A stretch of 19,265 nucleotides of DNA from JBHJOF01 sp050330055 (GTDB taxonomy: Bacteria > Pseudomonadota > Alphaproteobacteria > Kiloniellales > JAKSDN01), in assembly GCA_050330055.1 (NCBI GenBank), contig JBHJOF010000014.1:1-19265 (forward strand). The letters run 5' to 3'. Within the stretch, counting starts at the first letter, position 1. Every line of letters begins with the position of its first letter. Positions 7,089 to 18,503 of the stretch are shown here, one piece after another. A model generated the notes under the pieces. The model had not been told where the DNA came from. It made no database searches and saw nothing but the letters and a program-made list of their open reading frames with translations. A program made the translations under genes and the position numbers.

Positions 7089-7503
7089 GGGCGCGCAATT
7101 CCTCTCCGGGTCTCAGGGTGCAGGCTACTTGCCATGGCATAGCCCGCCGGTAAAGAGGCCGGGTCCGTCCGCCTGGACAGCGCGCCGGCCGAAACGCTAG
7201 TCTCCGGACCGGGGCTCGAAGACTGTCGCCTGGCCATCGCTCCGAAGCCGCGAGGCGTTGATGTGCCGGGTGCCACGCATAAGGCCCGCCGGCTTCGGAT
7301 TCGGCTATTCCTTAGGTCTTGGGACTAACGGGCGGCAAGTGGATCTGCCCGCGCAAAGAGGTTATGCCGAGTGCGTTATCCAAGACACTGTAGCGCTTAC
7401 GACAAACATTCGAGCTTTACCTACTAGTTCATAGTCATTAAAAGTTAGATTGCAGAATTAGTCGTAGGCATACGACCTCGCAGCAAGGAGGACGAAAGAG
7501 CTC
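7089..7503. other. Gene-free leader between divergent GGT-like and response-regulator genes
   Basis: This 415-nt stretch holds no convincing gene on either strand. The part next to the GGT-like gene is GC-rich. The part from about 7375 to 7460 is clearly richer in A and T than its surroundings and probably carries the response-regulator promoter, though I see no strong -35/-10 pair. A good ribosome binding site (AAGGAGGA, 7485-7492) stands 11 nt before the regulator's ATG. Confidence 0.6.
7461..7476 (+). promoter_or_regulatory. Short perfect inverted repeat upstream of the response regulator
   Basis: GTCGTA-GGCA-TACGAC is a perfect 6-bp inverted repeat, ending 27 nt before the ATG and 8 nt before the ribosome binding site. 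It may be an operator (for example for autoregulation) or a 5'-UTR hairpin. Short palindromes of this size also arise by chance. Confidence 0.3.
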
Positions 7504-8181
7504 ATGTCTGCCAGCCGTACTCTCCGGCTCTTGATCGTCGACGATCATCCGCTGTTTCGCGTCGGTCTCTGGCATCTGCTGAACCAGCTTGCCGAGGAGA
7601 TCCAGATCGTCGAGGCAAGCAACGTCGGCCAGGCGCTGGAGCACCTCCTTGCTGAGCCGGCATTCGACATCATCCTGGTCGATCTCATGATGCCGGGGAT
7701 GAGCGGCTTCGACGACCTGCGGACGATCTGCGACAAGACAGTGGGGACCCCGGTCGTCGTGGTGTCCGTACGCGAACGGGCGGAGGACGTGAAGAGCGCG
7801 ATCACCGCCGGCGCGCGCGGCTATATCCCCAAGTCATCGAGTCCCGAAGTGCTGGTCCAGGCCCTGAAGCTGGTGCTGAGCGGCGGCGTCTACCTGCCGC
7901 CTCATCTGCTGGGCGTGCAGCCGGGCATGGGCGTCACCAGCGCGAGCGGCACCGCCGCCCGCGACGCCTTCCCGGCAAAGGGCGTGCTCGGGCGGCTGAC
8001 GCCGCGCCAGCGCGAGGTGCTGGCACTGCTGGCCGAGGGCAAGTCGAACAAGGAGATCGCCAGCGAGCTCGGCCTGGCGGCCGGCACGGTCAAGATCCAC
8101 GTTTCGAGCATCTTCAAGGCGCTCAACGTGAACAACCGCACGCTCGCGGTGATCGCCGCCAACGAGCTGCGCGGCGGTTAG
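7504..8181 (+). CDS. NarL/FixJ-family response regulator (REC + LuxR-type HTH)
   Basis: This 225-residue protein has an N-terminal receiver domain (about 7-125) with the acidic pair D13/D14, phosphoacceptor D60 (ILVDLMMPG), S88 in VVVVSV and K110 in GYIPK. A linker of about 30 residues leads to a LuxR/GerE DNA-binding domain at about 163-222 (LTPRQREVLALLAEGKSNKEIASELGLAAGTVKIHVSSIFKALNV). All residues needed for phosphorylation are intact. No kinase gene is adjacent, so its partner is unknown; the PAS kinase at 11995-15888 is not a typical partner because NarL-type regulators usually pair with HisKA_3 kinases. AAGGAGGA 11 nt upstream supports the ATG. The target genes are not evident. Confidence 0.93.
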   Translation: MSASRTLRLLIVDDHPLFRVGLWHLLNQLAEEIQIVEASNVGQALEHLLAEPAFDIILVDLMMPGMSGFDDLRTICDKTVGTPVVVVSVRERAEDVKSAITAGARGYIPKSSSPEVLVQALKLVLSGGVYLPPHLLGVQPGMGVTSASGTAARDAFPAKGVLGRLTPRQREVLALLAEGKSNKEIASELGLAAGTVKIHVSSIFKALNVNNRTLAVIAANELRGG

Positions 8182-8197
8182 GGCCGGCTCGGCCTAA
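8178..8197 (+). terminator. Possible weak hairpin at the end of the response-regulator gene
   Basis: TTAGGGCCG and CGGCCTAA can pair (8 bp with one bulged G, 3-nt loop), overlapping the stop codon. No T-run follows, so it is not a standard intrinsic terminator. The larger repeat at 8255-8409 may also contribute to ending transcription between these convergent genes. Confidence 0.25.
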
Positions 8198-8254
8198 GTG
8201 CAATCATCGCTTACGGCTGATCCACGCAGTGCCTGCCGACGGGTTGCCGTCTTG

Positions 8255-8409
8255 TCACCCTCACCCTCCCAAGCGCCCTGCGGCCGCTTGGGCCCCTCCC
8301 TCTCCCCTCAAGGGAGAGGGATTCAAGAGTGCGCCAGTTTGTTCCCCCTCTCCCTCGGAGGGGAGAGGGAGGGGCCCGCACGCTTCAGCGTGCGGGAGGG
8401 TGAGGGTGA
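8255..8409. repeat. Nested extragenic inverted repeat (element B)
   Basis: Three levels of perfect complementarity are visible. The outer arms are TCACCCTCACCCTCCC (8255-8270) with 8394-8409 (16 bp). The inner arms are GGGCCCCTCCCTCTCCCCT (8290-8308) with 8359-8377 (19 bp). A side hairpin CCCGCACGCT-TC-AGCGTGCGGG lies at 8375-8396, and a weaker one at 8271-8289 occupies the matching place on the left, giving a cruciform-like layout. It sits between the convergent response-regulator and amidase genes. It resembles REP/BIME-like or small mobile elements and has no coding capacity. Confidence 0.85.
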
Positions 8410-8477
8410 AGAGAAAGGAACCCTGAACGCGTCCGCCCAGGCGAGGGCCTGCCCGGTTACGATCTCCTCTATCCCGA

Positions 8478-9887
8478 TCACTCCAGTTGCGGCATGGCGA
8501 AGGGCGCGCTTGTCTCGAAGGCGTGCGCGGCGCGCAGCACCAGCGCGTCCGCGTAGCGCGGCCCGACGATCTGCAGGCCCGCGGGCAGGCCGTCGCCGGT
8601 CAGGCCGCAGGGCACGCTGATCGCCGGCTGCTGGGTCAGGTTGAAGGGATAGGAGAAGGGCGTCCAATCGACCCAGCGGTCCCCCGCTGCCCCGGGCGCC
8701 GCGCCGGGCGGCCGCTCCAGGCCGGCCGCGAAGGCGGGGATCGGCAGGCTGGGCGTCAGCAGCAGGTCGTAGGTCTCGTGGAAGCGGTTCATGGCGATGC
8801 CGATCGCTTCGCGCTGCCTGACCGCGTCCAGGTAGTAGTTGAGCGAATAGCCGGCGCCTTCCGCCGCCACCTCGCGCAGCCCCGGGTCCATGAGCGCCTG
8901 CTGCTCCCGGCTGTAGCCGCGCAGCAGGTTAGCCGCGCCGGCGAACCACAGCACCCGGAACACCGGCCCGCAGGCCGGCAGCTCCGGGTCGCGCTCCTCC
9001 ACCTCGGCGCCCAGCTCGGTGAAGCGTTCGGCGGCGTCGGCCACCAGGCGGGCGATCTCGGGATCGACCGGATGGCCGCCCAGGTTCGGGCTGAAGGCGA
9101 TCTTGAGGCCGCTCAGGTCGTCGTCGAAGGCGCGGCCGTAGTCCATGCGGTCGTCGGGCAGGGCGTACCAGTCGCGGGCATCGGGCTCGGCCATCACGGT
9201 CAGCATGAGGGCCGCGTCGGCGACGCTGCGCGCCATCGGGCCGACGTGCGCCAGCGTGGCGAAGGGGCTGAGCGGCCAGGCCGGCACGCGGCCGAAGCTC
9301 GGCTTGTGGCCGACCACGCCGGTAAAGCCGGCGGGGATGCGGATCGAGCCGCCGCCGTCGGTACCGATCGCCAGCGCGCCCATGCCGGCGGCCAGCGCCG
9401 CCGCGCTGCCGCCGCTCGAGCCGCCCGGCGTGCGCTCCGGGTCCCAGGGATTGCGCGTGACGCCGGTCAGCGGGCTGTCGGTCACGCCCTTCCAGCCGAA
9501 CTCCGGCGTCGTCGTCTTGCCGAGCAGGATGGCGCCATGCTCCTTCAGGCGCGCCACCGAGGGCGCGTCCTCGTCCCAGCTCTGCTTCGGGTCGATCGCT
9601 TTCGAGCCGCGCAGCGTGGGCCAGCCCTTGGTCAGCAGGATGTCCTTGATCGAGACCGGCACGCCGTCGAGGCGGCCGCGCGGCAGGTCGAGCCGCCAGC
9701 GCTCCTCGGACTCCTTGGCGGCCTTGAGCGCGCCCTCGGAATCGACCAGATTGAAGGCATTGAAGCGGGGATTGAAACGCTCGATGCGGTCGAGCGCGGC
9801 CTTGGTCGCCTCGACCGGCGACAGGCTGCCGTCGCGGTAGCGCCGCAGCAGTTCGGTGGCGGACATCAGGGCGGGGCTGTCGGTCAT
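8478..9887 (-). CDS. Amidase (amidase signature family)
   Basis: This 469-residue enzyme belongs to the amidase signature family, which hydrolyses amide bonds with a Ser-cisSer-Lys triad. The triad is visible as K81 (VSIKD), S157 in PGGSSGGSAAA and nucleophile S181 in DGGGSIRIPA, with the normal 24-residue spacing between the two serines. The length is usual for the family, and no signal peptide is seen, so it is cytoplasmic. It is not a GatA: no gatB or gatC is nearby and the C-terminal half is of the general amidase type. ATG at 9887 is used; GAGAG upstream is a modest ribosome binding site. It is divergent from the small secreted protein and convergent with the response regulator, across repeat B. 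The substrate cannot be told from sequence alone. Confidence 0.9.
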   Translation of the reverse strand: MTDSPALMSATELLRRYRDGSLSPVEATKAALDRIERFNPRFNAFNLVDSEGALKAAKESEERWRLDLPRGRLDGVPVSIKDILLTKGWPTLRGSKAIDPKQSWDEDAPSVARLKEHGAILLGKTTTPEFGWKGVTDSPLTGVTRNPWDPERTPGGSSGGSAAALAAGMGALAIGTDGGGSIRIPAGFTGVVGHKPSFGRVPAWPLSPFATLAHVGPMARSVADAALMLTVMAEPDARDWYALPDDRMDYGRAFDDDLSGLKIAFSPNLGGHPVDPEIARLVADAAERFTELGAEVEERDPELPACGPVFRVLWFAGAANLLRGYSREQQALMDPGLREVAAEGAGYSLNYYLDAVRQREAIGIAMNRFHETYDLLLTPSLPIPAFAAGLERPPGAAPGAAGDRWVDWTPFSYPFNLTQQPAISVPCGLTGDGLPAGLQIVGPRYADALVLRAAHAFETSAPFAMPQLE

Positions 9888-10074
9888 GGGCTCGGCTCTC
9901 GCTTGGCAGGAGCATGCATTCCTGGCACGGGACGGTCGGCCCTGTCGAGACTCACCGGGTCGAGCCTAACCGGGTCGAGACCATCGGCGTCCTGCGCGTC
10001 GTTCGAAGCAGACCCGCTTGCCGCAATGCGGCCAAGATCTGCGCCTAGCGTCATCAACCAAGGGCATGACCGTC

Positions 10075-10374
10075 ATGCGAACCTTGTTTCCCGTCGCCTT
10101 GCTCAGCCTGTTCCTGGCGGCTGTGCCGACCTGGGGGCAAGCGGAAGAGCCACCCGAGCAGCCACGTGAGCCGCCGCCGCCCGAGCAGCTGGCGCGCGAA
10201 GGCGTGGAGAAGCTGCTGCGTGCACTCGACGCCTTCATCCAGATGATCCCGCAGTACGAGATGCCCGAGCTCAACGAGAACGGCGACATCATCATCAGGC
10301 GCAAGCGCGACGGCGCCCCCGCCAAGCCGGGCGAGGACCCCAACTCCGATGAGGACGATCAGACCTCGACCTGA
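10075..10374 (+). CDS. Small secreted or periplasmic protein of unknown function
   Basis: This 99-residue protein has a good signal peptide (MRTLFPVALLSLFLAAVPTWGQA, cleaved near residue 23). A Glu/Pro-rich segment follows, then a helix (EQLAREGVEKLLRALDAFIQMIPQYE), a short NENGDIIIRRKR strand-like segment and an acidic tail. I do not recognise a named domain. ATG at 10075 is preferred because the signal peptide begins there and AAGGG lies 10 nt upstream; in-frame ATGs at 10066 and earlier would add residues with no clear role. The amidase gene 83 nt downstream is on the same strand and could be cotranscribed. Codon use and the classic export signal support a real gene. Confidence 0.72.
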   Translation: MRTLFPVALLSLFLAAVPTWGQAEEPPEQPREPPPPEQLAREGVEKLLRALDAFIQMIPQYEMPELNENGDIIIRRKRDGAPAKPGEDPNSDEDDQTST

Positions 10375-10457
10375 CCGCCTTTCCTCAGCGCCAGCCTTGT
10401 CGAGCTGCAGCGCAATCGCCACGATGACCGCCCGCTAGCTGGCAAGGGGAGGGGGTG

Positions 10458-11669
10458 ATGGACGATCCGCTGGGGGCCTTTCTGCCCGGGCCGCGGGTCA
10501 GACTGGAGGGCGCGCCGGACGGTCCGCTGCGCGGTCTGACCTTCGCCGCCAAGGACATCTTCGACGTCGCCGGCCAGGTGACCGGCTGCGGCAACCCCGA
10601 CTGGGCGCGCACGCATGGGCCGGCGATTGCCAACGCGCCGGCGGTGCAGGCCTGGCTCGACGCCGGTGCGAGCCTGGCCGGCAAGACCATCACCGACGAG
10701 CTGGCCTACAGCCTGAACGGCCAAAACGTCCACTACGGCACGCCGGCCAACAGCAACGCGCCGGGCCGCATTCCCGGCGGCTCGTCCTGCGGCTCGGCCG
10801 CCGCGGTGGCCGGCGGTGCCGTCGATCTGGCGCTGGGCAGCGACACCGGCGGCTCGATCCGGGTGCCGGCATCCTACTGCGGGCTCTTCGGGCTGCGGCC
10901 GACTCATGGGCGCATTCCGCTGGCCGGCGTGATGCCGCTGGCCAGCAGCTTCGACACCTTCGGCTGGTTCGCCCGCGACGCGGCGCTGCTGCGACGCGCC
11001 GGGGCGGTGCTGCTCGACGACGTGGCGGACGAGCAGGCGACGCCGAGCGGCCTGCTGCTGGCCGAGGATGCCTTCGAGCTGGCCGAGACCGGCGCGCGCA
11101 GCGCGCTGGCGCCGCTGGTCGATCGACTGGAAGCGCAGCTCGGCCGCGCCGAGCGCGTCACCCTGGGCGAGCCGGGCGGCGGCCTGGAGCAGTGGATGCT
11201 GCGCTTCCGCCATCTGCAGGCGCGCGAGATCTGGGCCCAGCACGGCGCCTGGATCGAGCGGGAGAAGCCGCGCTTCGGCCCGGAGATCCAGGAGCGTTTC
11301 GACTGGGCGCGGTCAGTGCCACAGTCGGCGGTCGCGGAGGCGGCGCCGCAGCGCGAGGCCTTCACGGAAAGGATGGAGTCGCTGCTGCGCGGCGGCCGCG
11401 TGCTCTGCCTGCCGAGCACGCCGGGCATCGCGCCGCTGCTGAACGCCGGCACGGCGGAGCTGCAGCAACATCGCAGCCGGGTGCTCAGCCTGACCTCGAT
11501 CGCCGGGCTCGCCCGCCTGCCGCAGGTGACCCTGCCCCTGGCGCAGATGGAGGGCTGCCCGCTCGGCCTGTCGCTGATCGCCGCGCGCGGCGGCGACGCC
11601 CTGCTGCTGGCCTTCGCCGAGCGCTTCGCCGAGACCGCGGTGGCGCGGAACGAGACCTGGGGCGTGTGA
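10458..11669 (+). CDS. AMI1-like amidase (amidase signature family)
   Basis: This 403-residue amidase is a shorter type than the one at 8478-9887. The triad is K32 (FAAKDIFD), S109 in PGGSSCGSAAA and nucleophile S133 in DTGGSIRVPA. Many segments strongly resemble plant AMI1 and the amidase part of Toc64, for example GCGNPDWARTH (43-53), DELAYSLNGQN (80-90), RVPASYCGLFGLRPTHG and SSFDTFGWFARD. AMI1 hydrolyses indole-3-acetamide to the auxin indole-3-acetic acid, but bacterial relatives act on varied small amides, so the substrate is open. ATG at 10458 is preferred over the overlapping GTG at 10455; AGGGGAG lies about 9 nt upstream. It is cytoplasmic, with no signal peptide. Confidence 0.9.
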   Translation: MDDPLGAFLPGPRVRLEGAPDGPLRGLTFAAKDIFDVAGQVTGCGNPDWARTHGPAIANAPAVQAWLDAGASLAGKTITDELAYSLNGQNVHYGTPANSNAPGRIPGGSSCGSAAAVAGGAVDLALGSDTGGSIRVPASYCGLFGLRPTHGRIPLAGVMPLASSFDTFGWFARDAALLRRAGAVLLDDVADEQATPSGLLLAEDAFELAETGARSALAPLVDRLEAQLGRAERVTLGEPGGGLEQWMLRFRHLQAREIWAQHGAWIEREKPRFGPEIQERFDWARSVPQSAVAEAAPQREAFTERMESLLRGGRVLCLPSTPGIAPLLNAGTAELQQHRSRVLSLTSIAGLARLPQVTLPLAQMEGCPLGLSLIAARGGDALLLAFAERFAETAVARNETWGV

Positions 11670-11681
11670 CAGCGGCAGTGT

Positions 11682-11724
11682 CTGCACATGACCGTGCAGT
11701 CAAGTTGACTGTGATTTATTGTTT
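11682..11724 (+). terminator. Possible terminator after the AMI1-like amidase
   Basis: Two small hairpins lie just after the stop codon: CTGCAC(6 nt)GTGCAG at 11682-11699, and the overlapping CAGTC-AAGTT-GACTG at 11697-11711. The second is followed by a T-rich stretch (TGATTTATTGTTT). The stems are short, so this is tentative. Confidence 0.35.
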
Positions 11725-11763
11725 AGCCTTGTTGCACCGGGCATGGCGACTTTTGCGGCACGA

Positions 11764-11938
11764 GAGTGACTCGCTTCGCCGCTGTTCCCTTTGGGCGCTT
11801 CGCGCCAGCCCCCCTCCGGCGCTCCGCGCCGCCTCCCCCTCAAGGGGGGAGGCATATGAAGTGCTGCCGCCGCTTTTGTTTTCCCTCCCCCCTTGAGGGG
11901 GAGGGTCAGGGAGGGGGGCGTCAACAAGGCGGACAACG
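11764..11938 (-). repeat. Repeat element C, inverted copy of the element at 18270-18440
   Basis: The element contains a perfect 21-bp inverted repeat, 11832-11852 against 11884-11904, plus perfect outer arms GCCCCCCTCC (11808-11817) and GGAGGGGGGC (11910-11919). Read on the minus strand, it aligns with the element at 18270-18440 along nearly its whole length; over the first 43 positions 40 are identical. It fills most of the gap between the convergent amidase and kinase genes. There is no coding capacity. It is probably a member of a dispersed family of small non-autonomous elements. Confidence 0.85.
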
Positions 11939-11994
11939 GCAAAGCTGATACGCGCCTTTAACCGGACACCCCTGCTCTCAACCCAGCAGCAGCG

Positions 11995-15888
<3,894 letters not shown>

Positions 15889-16025
15889 CAATAGGTCCCC
15901 CTGCGACCTCACGGGCCCGGCGGGACAGCCTGTTGGACTCTTTGCGCTAATGCCGTCGCCGCGCGCGCCGCGTGCACCCTATCGCCGATAGTCCTCAGCG
16001 AAGCCGTAATTCTCGCCAGAAGATA

Positions 16026-16051
16026 GTTAAGCGATCGTTAACCCGGCTTAA
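16026..16051 (-). promoter_or_regulatory. CtrA-type binding site upstream of the PAS kinase
   Basis: TTAA-GCGATCG-TTAAC at 16027-16042 matches the full CtrA consensus TTAA-N7-TTAAC exactly. A third TTAA at 16048-16051 lies 6 nt beyond the second. The site is between the end of apt and the start of the kinase gene, both on the minus strand, about 140 nt before the kinase start. CtrA is the master cell-cycle and motility regulator of alphaproteobacteria. TTAA repeats are rare in such GC-rich DNA, which favours a real site. Confidence 0.6.
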
Positions 16052-16103
16052 GGAAGGCTTACTAGGCCAGTGGGTTAGGTCTTTTGGGGGAAAGCTGCTG
16101 CCG

Positions 16104-16619
16104 CTACTCGTCGTAGCTGATCAGCGTGGTCATGGGCATGTTCTGGCGGGCGCGGCCGTTCAGGAAGGCGAGTTCGATGATGCAGGCGCCGCCGCGCACG
16201 TCGCCGCCGACCTGGCGCAGCAGGTCCGAGGCGGCGCGCATGGTGCCGCCGGTGGCCAAGAGGTCGTCGAGCACCACGACGCGCTGGCCGGGGGCGATGG
16301 CGTTCTGCTGGATCTCGATGGTGTCGCTGCCGTACTCCAGGTCGTAGGTGAAGGGCACGGTCTTGCCCGGCAGCTTGCCGCGCTTGCGCACCATGACGAA
16401 GCCGAGGCCGAGCCTGAGCGCCAGCGGCGCGGCGACCAGGAAGCCGCGCGATTCGATGCCGGCCAGGACGTCGGGCTGGTGCTCCGAGACCGCGTCGGCC
16501 AGGCGCTGCACCGTGGCCTGCCAGGCGTCCGGATGGGCGAGCAGGGTCGAGATGTCGTAGAACAGGATGCCCGGCTTCGGAAAATCCGGCACCGTGGCGA
16601 TGTGGTTCTTCAGGTTCAT
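16104..16619 (-). CDS. apt: Adenine phosphoribosyltransferase
   Basis: This 171-residue enzyme converts adenine and PRPP to AMP in purine salvage. The type I phosphoribosyltransferase PRPP loop is present at 114-126 (VVVLDDLLATGGT). The N-terminal motif PDFPKPGILFYDIS and the segment AGIESRGFLVAAPLA (53-67) are characteristic of Apt, as is RKRGKLPGKT (78-87). Length and domain content are normal. ATG at 16619 has GAGGGA a few bases upstream. It is divergent from the aminotransferase gene and upstream of the kinase gene on the same strand, separated by about 215 nt that carry a CtrA-type box, so the two are probably separate units. Adenosine-derived adenine could connect it loosely to the SAM hydrolase, but this is speculative. 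Confidence 0.95.
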   Translation of the reverse strand: MNLKNHIATVPDFPKPGILFYDISTLLAHPDAWQATVQRLADAVSEHQPDVLAGIESRGFLVAAPLALRLGLGFVMVRKRGKLPGKTVPFTYDLEYGSDTIEIQQNAIAPGQRVVVLDDLLATGGTMRAASDLLRQVGGDVRGGACIIELAFLNGRARQNMPMTTLISYDE

Positions 16620-16676
16620 CTCGTCCCTCGTTTCCCCTGCCGGGTCTCCCCCGGCTGAATTCCTCGCGAAACGCGA

Positions 16677-16776
16677 TCCTCACCCTTCGACAGGCTCAGG
16701 GCGAGGAGGCGGGGTCTGAAGCGACCCCGCCTGGAGCCTGTCGAAGCCTCACCCTGAGCCTGTCGAAGGGTGAGGA
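16677..16776. repeat. Extragenic inverted repeat (element D)
   Basis: Two 30-bp arms, 16677-16706 and 16747-16776, are complementary except for one base. Each contains the motif CCTTCGACAGGCTCAGGG or its complement. Between them is the perfect hairpin GGCGGGGTC(6 nt)GACCCCGCC at 16708-16731. This motif is a common dispersed extragenic repeat in bacterial genomes. It lies between the divergent apt and aminotransferase genes. In the rest of 16620-16921 I see no gene; no clear promoter boxes stand out. Confidence 0.85.
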
Positions 16777-16921
16777 GAATCCACGCCCGCTGCCCGCCGG
16801 CATCCTACAAATGCCCCGTGGGCGACACAAACCCCAGAATGACGGGCTGCGGCCTTGCGGACGGCGGTGCCGCGGGCTTTTATGACGGGCAGCCCGCCCG
16901 CCAGAGCAGACCAGCCGCGCC

Positions 16922-18268
16922 ATGACCCAGTCCGCCGTCTTCCATCGCCAGCCGCAGCAGCGCCTGCCGGTCGCGGCGCGCGGCGAGGGGCCCTACATCA
17001 TCGACAGCACGGGCAAGCGCTATCTCGATGCCTCGGGCGGGGCGGCGGTCTCCTGCCTGGGGCACAGCCATCCGGCGGTGATCCGGGCGATCAAGGAGCA
17101 GCTCGACCGCATCCCCTTCGCGCACACCGCCTTCTTCACCACCGAGGCCTCGGAGCGCCTGGCGGCGCACCTGGCGGCGCGCGCGCCCGAGGGGATCGGC
17201 AAGGTCTACTTCGTCTCCGGCGGCTCGGAGGCGAACGAGACGGCGATCAAGCTGGCGCGCCAGTACGTCCTGGAGACCGGCCAGCCTGAACGGCATCACC
17301 TGATCGCGCGGCGCCAGAGCTATCACGGCAACACCCTGGGGGCGCTCGCCGTGGGCGGCAACGTCTGGCGCCGCGCGCCCTACAGGCCGCTCCTGATCGA
17401 GACCCATCACATCGCGCCCTGCTACGCCTACCGCGACCAGCGGCCCGAGGAGAGCGAGGAGGTCTATGGCCGCCGCGTCGCCGACGAGCTGGAGGCCAAG
17501 ATCCTGCAGCTCGGGCCCGACAGCGTCGCCGCCTTCATCGCCGAGACCGTGGTCGGCGCCACCGCCGGCGTGGTGCCGCCGGTGCCGGGCTATTTCCGGC
17601 GCATCCGCGAGATCTGCGACCGTTACGGCGTGTTGCTGATCCTCGACGAGGTCATGTGCGGCATGGGGCGCACCGGCAGCCTCTACGCCTGCGAGCAGGA
17701 CGGCGTGGCGCCCGACATCTTGACCTGCGCCAAGGGGCTCGGCGCCGGCTACCAGCCGATCGGCGCCGTGCTGCTGGCCGATCGCATCTACGACGCCATC
17801 ACCGCCGGCAGCGGCAGCTTCCAGCACGGCTTCACCTACATCGGCCATCCGACGGCCTGCGCCGGGGCGCTGGCGGTGCAGGAGACCATCGAGCGCGACG
17901 GCCTGCTCGACAACGTCAAGCGCCAGGGCGCTGCGCTGCGCGCGCGGCTCGAGGAGCGCTTCGGCAACCACCACCACGTCGGCGACATCCGCGGCCGCGG
18001 CCTCTTCATCGGCCTCGAGCTGGTGCGCGACCGCGCCAGCAAGGAGCCCTTCGCGCCCGCGACAAAGCTGAACGGCCGCATCAAGCAGCGGGCCATGGCC
18101 GAGGGCCTGATCTGCTATCCCGGCGGCGGCACGGCCGACGGCAAGGCCGGCGACCACGTCTTGCTGGCGCCGCCCTTCATCATCGACGAGGCGCAGGTGG
18201 CCGAGATCGTCGACAAGCTCGCAACCGCGGTGGACGGCGCCATCGGCGAAGCGAAAGCCGCGGCTTAG
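16922..18268 (+). CDS. Class III PLP-dependent aminotransferase
   Basis: This 448-residue enzyme is a fold-type I, class III aminotransferase (the group of BioA, omega-amino acid:pyruvate and taurine-type transaminases). The pyridoxal phosphate lysine is K271 in CAKGLGAGYQPIGA, and the cofactor Asp is D242 in LLILDEVMCGMGRTG. The VSGGSEANETAIKLARQY motif (98-115) binds the phosphate. It carries no biotin-pathway neighbours, so BioA is unlikely; an omega- or beta-amino acid substrate fits better. Full length, ATG at 16922, with no strong ribosome binding site. It is followed on the same strand, across repeat E, by a BKACE gene that could act on its keto-acid product. That pairing is an inference. 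Confidence 0.9.
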   Translation: MTQSAVFHRQPQQRLPVAARGEGPYIIDSTGKRYLDASGGAAVSCLGHSHPAVIRAIKEQLDRIPFAHTAFFTTEASERLAAHLAARAPEGIGKVYFVSGGSEANETAIKLARQYVLETGQPERHHLIARRQSYHGNTLGALAVGGNVWRRAPYRPLLIETHHIAPCYAYRDQRPEESEEVYGRRVADELEAKILQLGPDSVAAFIAETVVGATAGVVPPVPGYFRRIREICDRYGVLLILDEVMCGMGRTGSLYACEQDGVAPDILTCAKGLGAGYQPIGAVLLADRIYDAITAGSGSFQHGFTYIGHPTACAGALAVQETIERDGLLDNVKRQGAALRARLEERFGNHHHVGDIRGRGLFIGLELVRDRASKEPFAPATKLNGRIKQRAMAEGLICYPGGGTADGKAGDHVLLAPPFIIDEAQVAEIVDKLATAVDGAIGEAKAAA

Positions 18269-18269
18269 T

Positions 18270-18440
18270 GTTGTCCGTTTTGTTGATGCCCCCCTCCCTG
18301 ACCCTCCCCCTCGAGGGGGGAGGGAAGAAATGCGCGGCGGCACCGAGTTCGCCTCCACCCTTGAGGGGGAGGCCGGCGCCTAGCGCCGGTAGGGGGGCTG
18401 GCGCGCAGCGCCTAAAGGGCACAGCAGCAAAGCGAGCCTC
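18270..18440 (+). repeat. Repeat element E, inverted copy of the element at 11764-11938
   Basis: It begins one base after the stop codon of the aminotransferase gene. It contains CCCTCCCCCTCGAGGGGGGAGGG (hairpin-forming, 18302-18324), a second G/C arm at 18351-18373 that is nearly complementary, and the small hairpin CCGGCGC-CTA-GCGCCGG (18373-18389). It aligns with element C read on the opposite strand, including the unique flanks GTTGTCCG at one end and AAAGCGAG at the other. It separates the aminotransferase from the BKACE gene. Confidence 0.85.
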
Positions 18441-18503
18441 TGCCTTGCACGAATCGCCGCATCGACAGAGGCAACAACGCTCCATCGAGTCCGGGTGCCG
18501 GGC

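Noticed and set aside
8255..8409. Possible CRISPR-like array
   Set aside because: The repeats are inverted and nested, with no regularly spaced direct repeats or spacers, and no cas genes are present.
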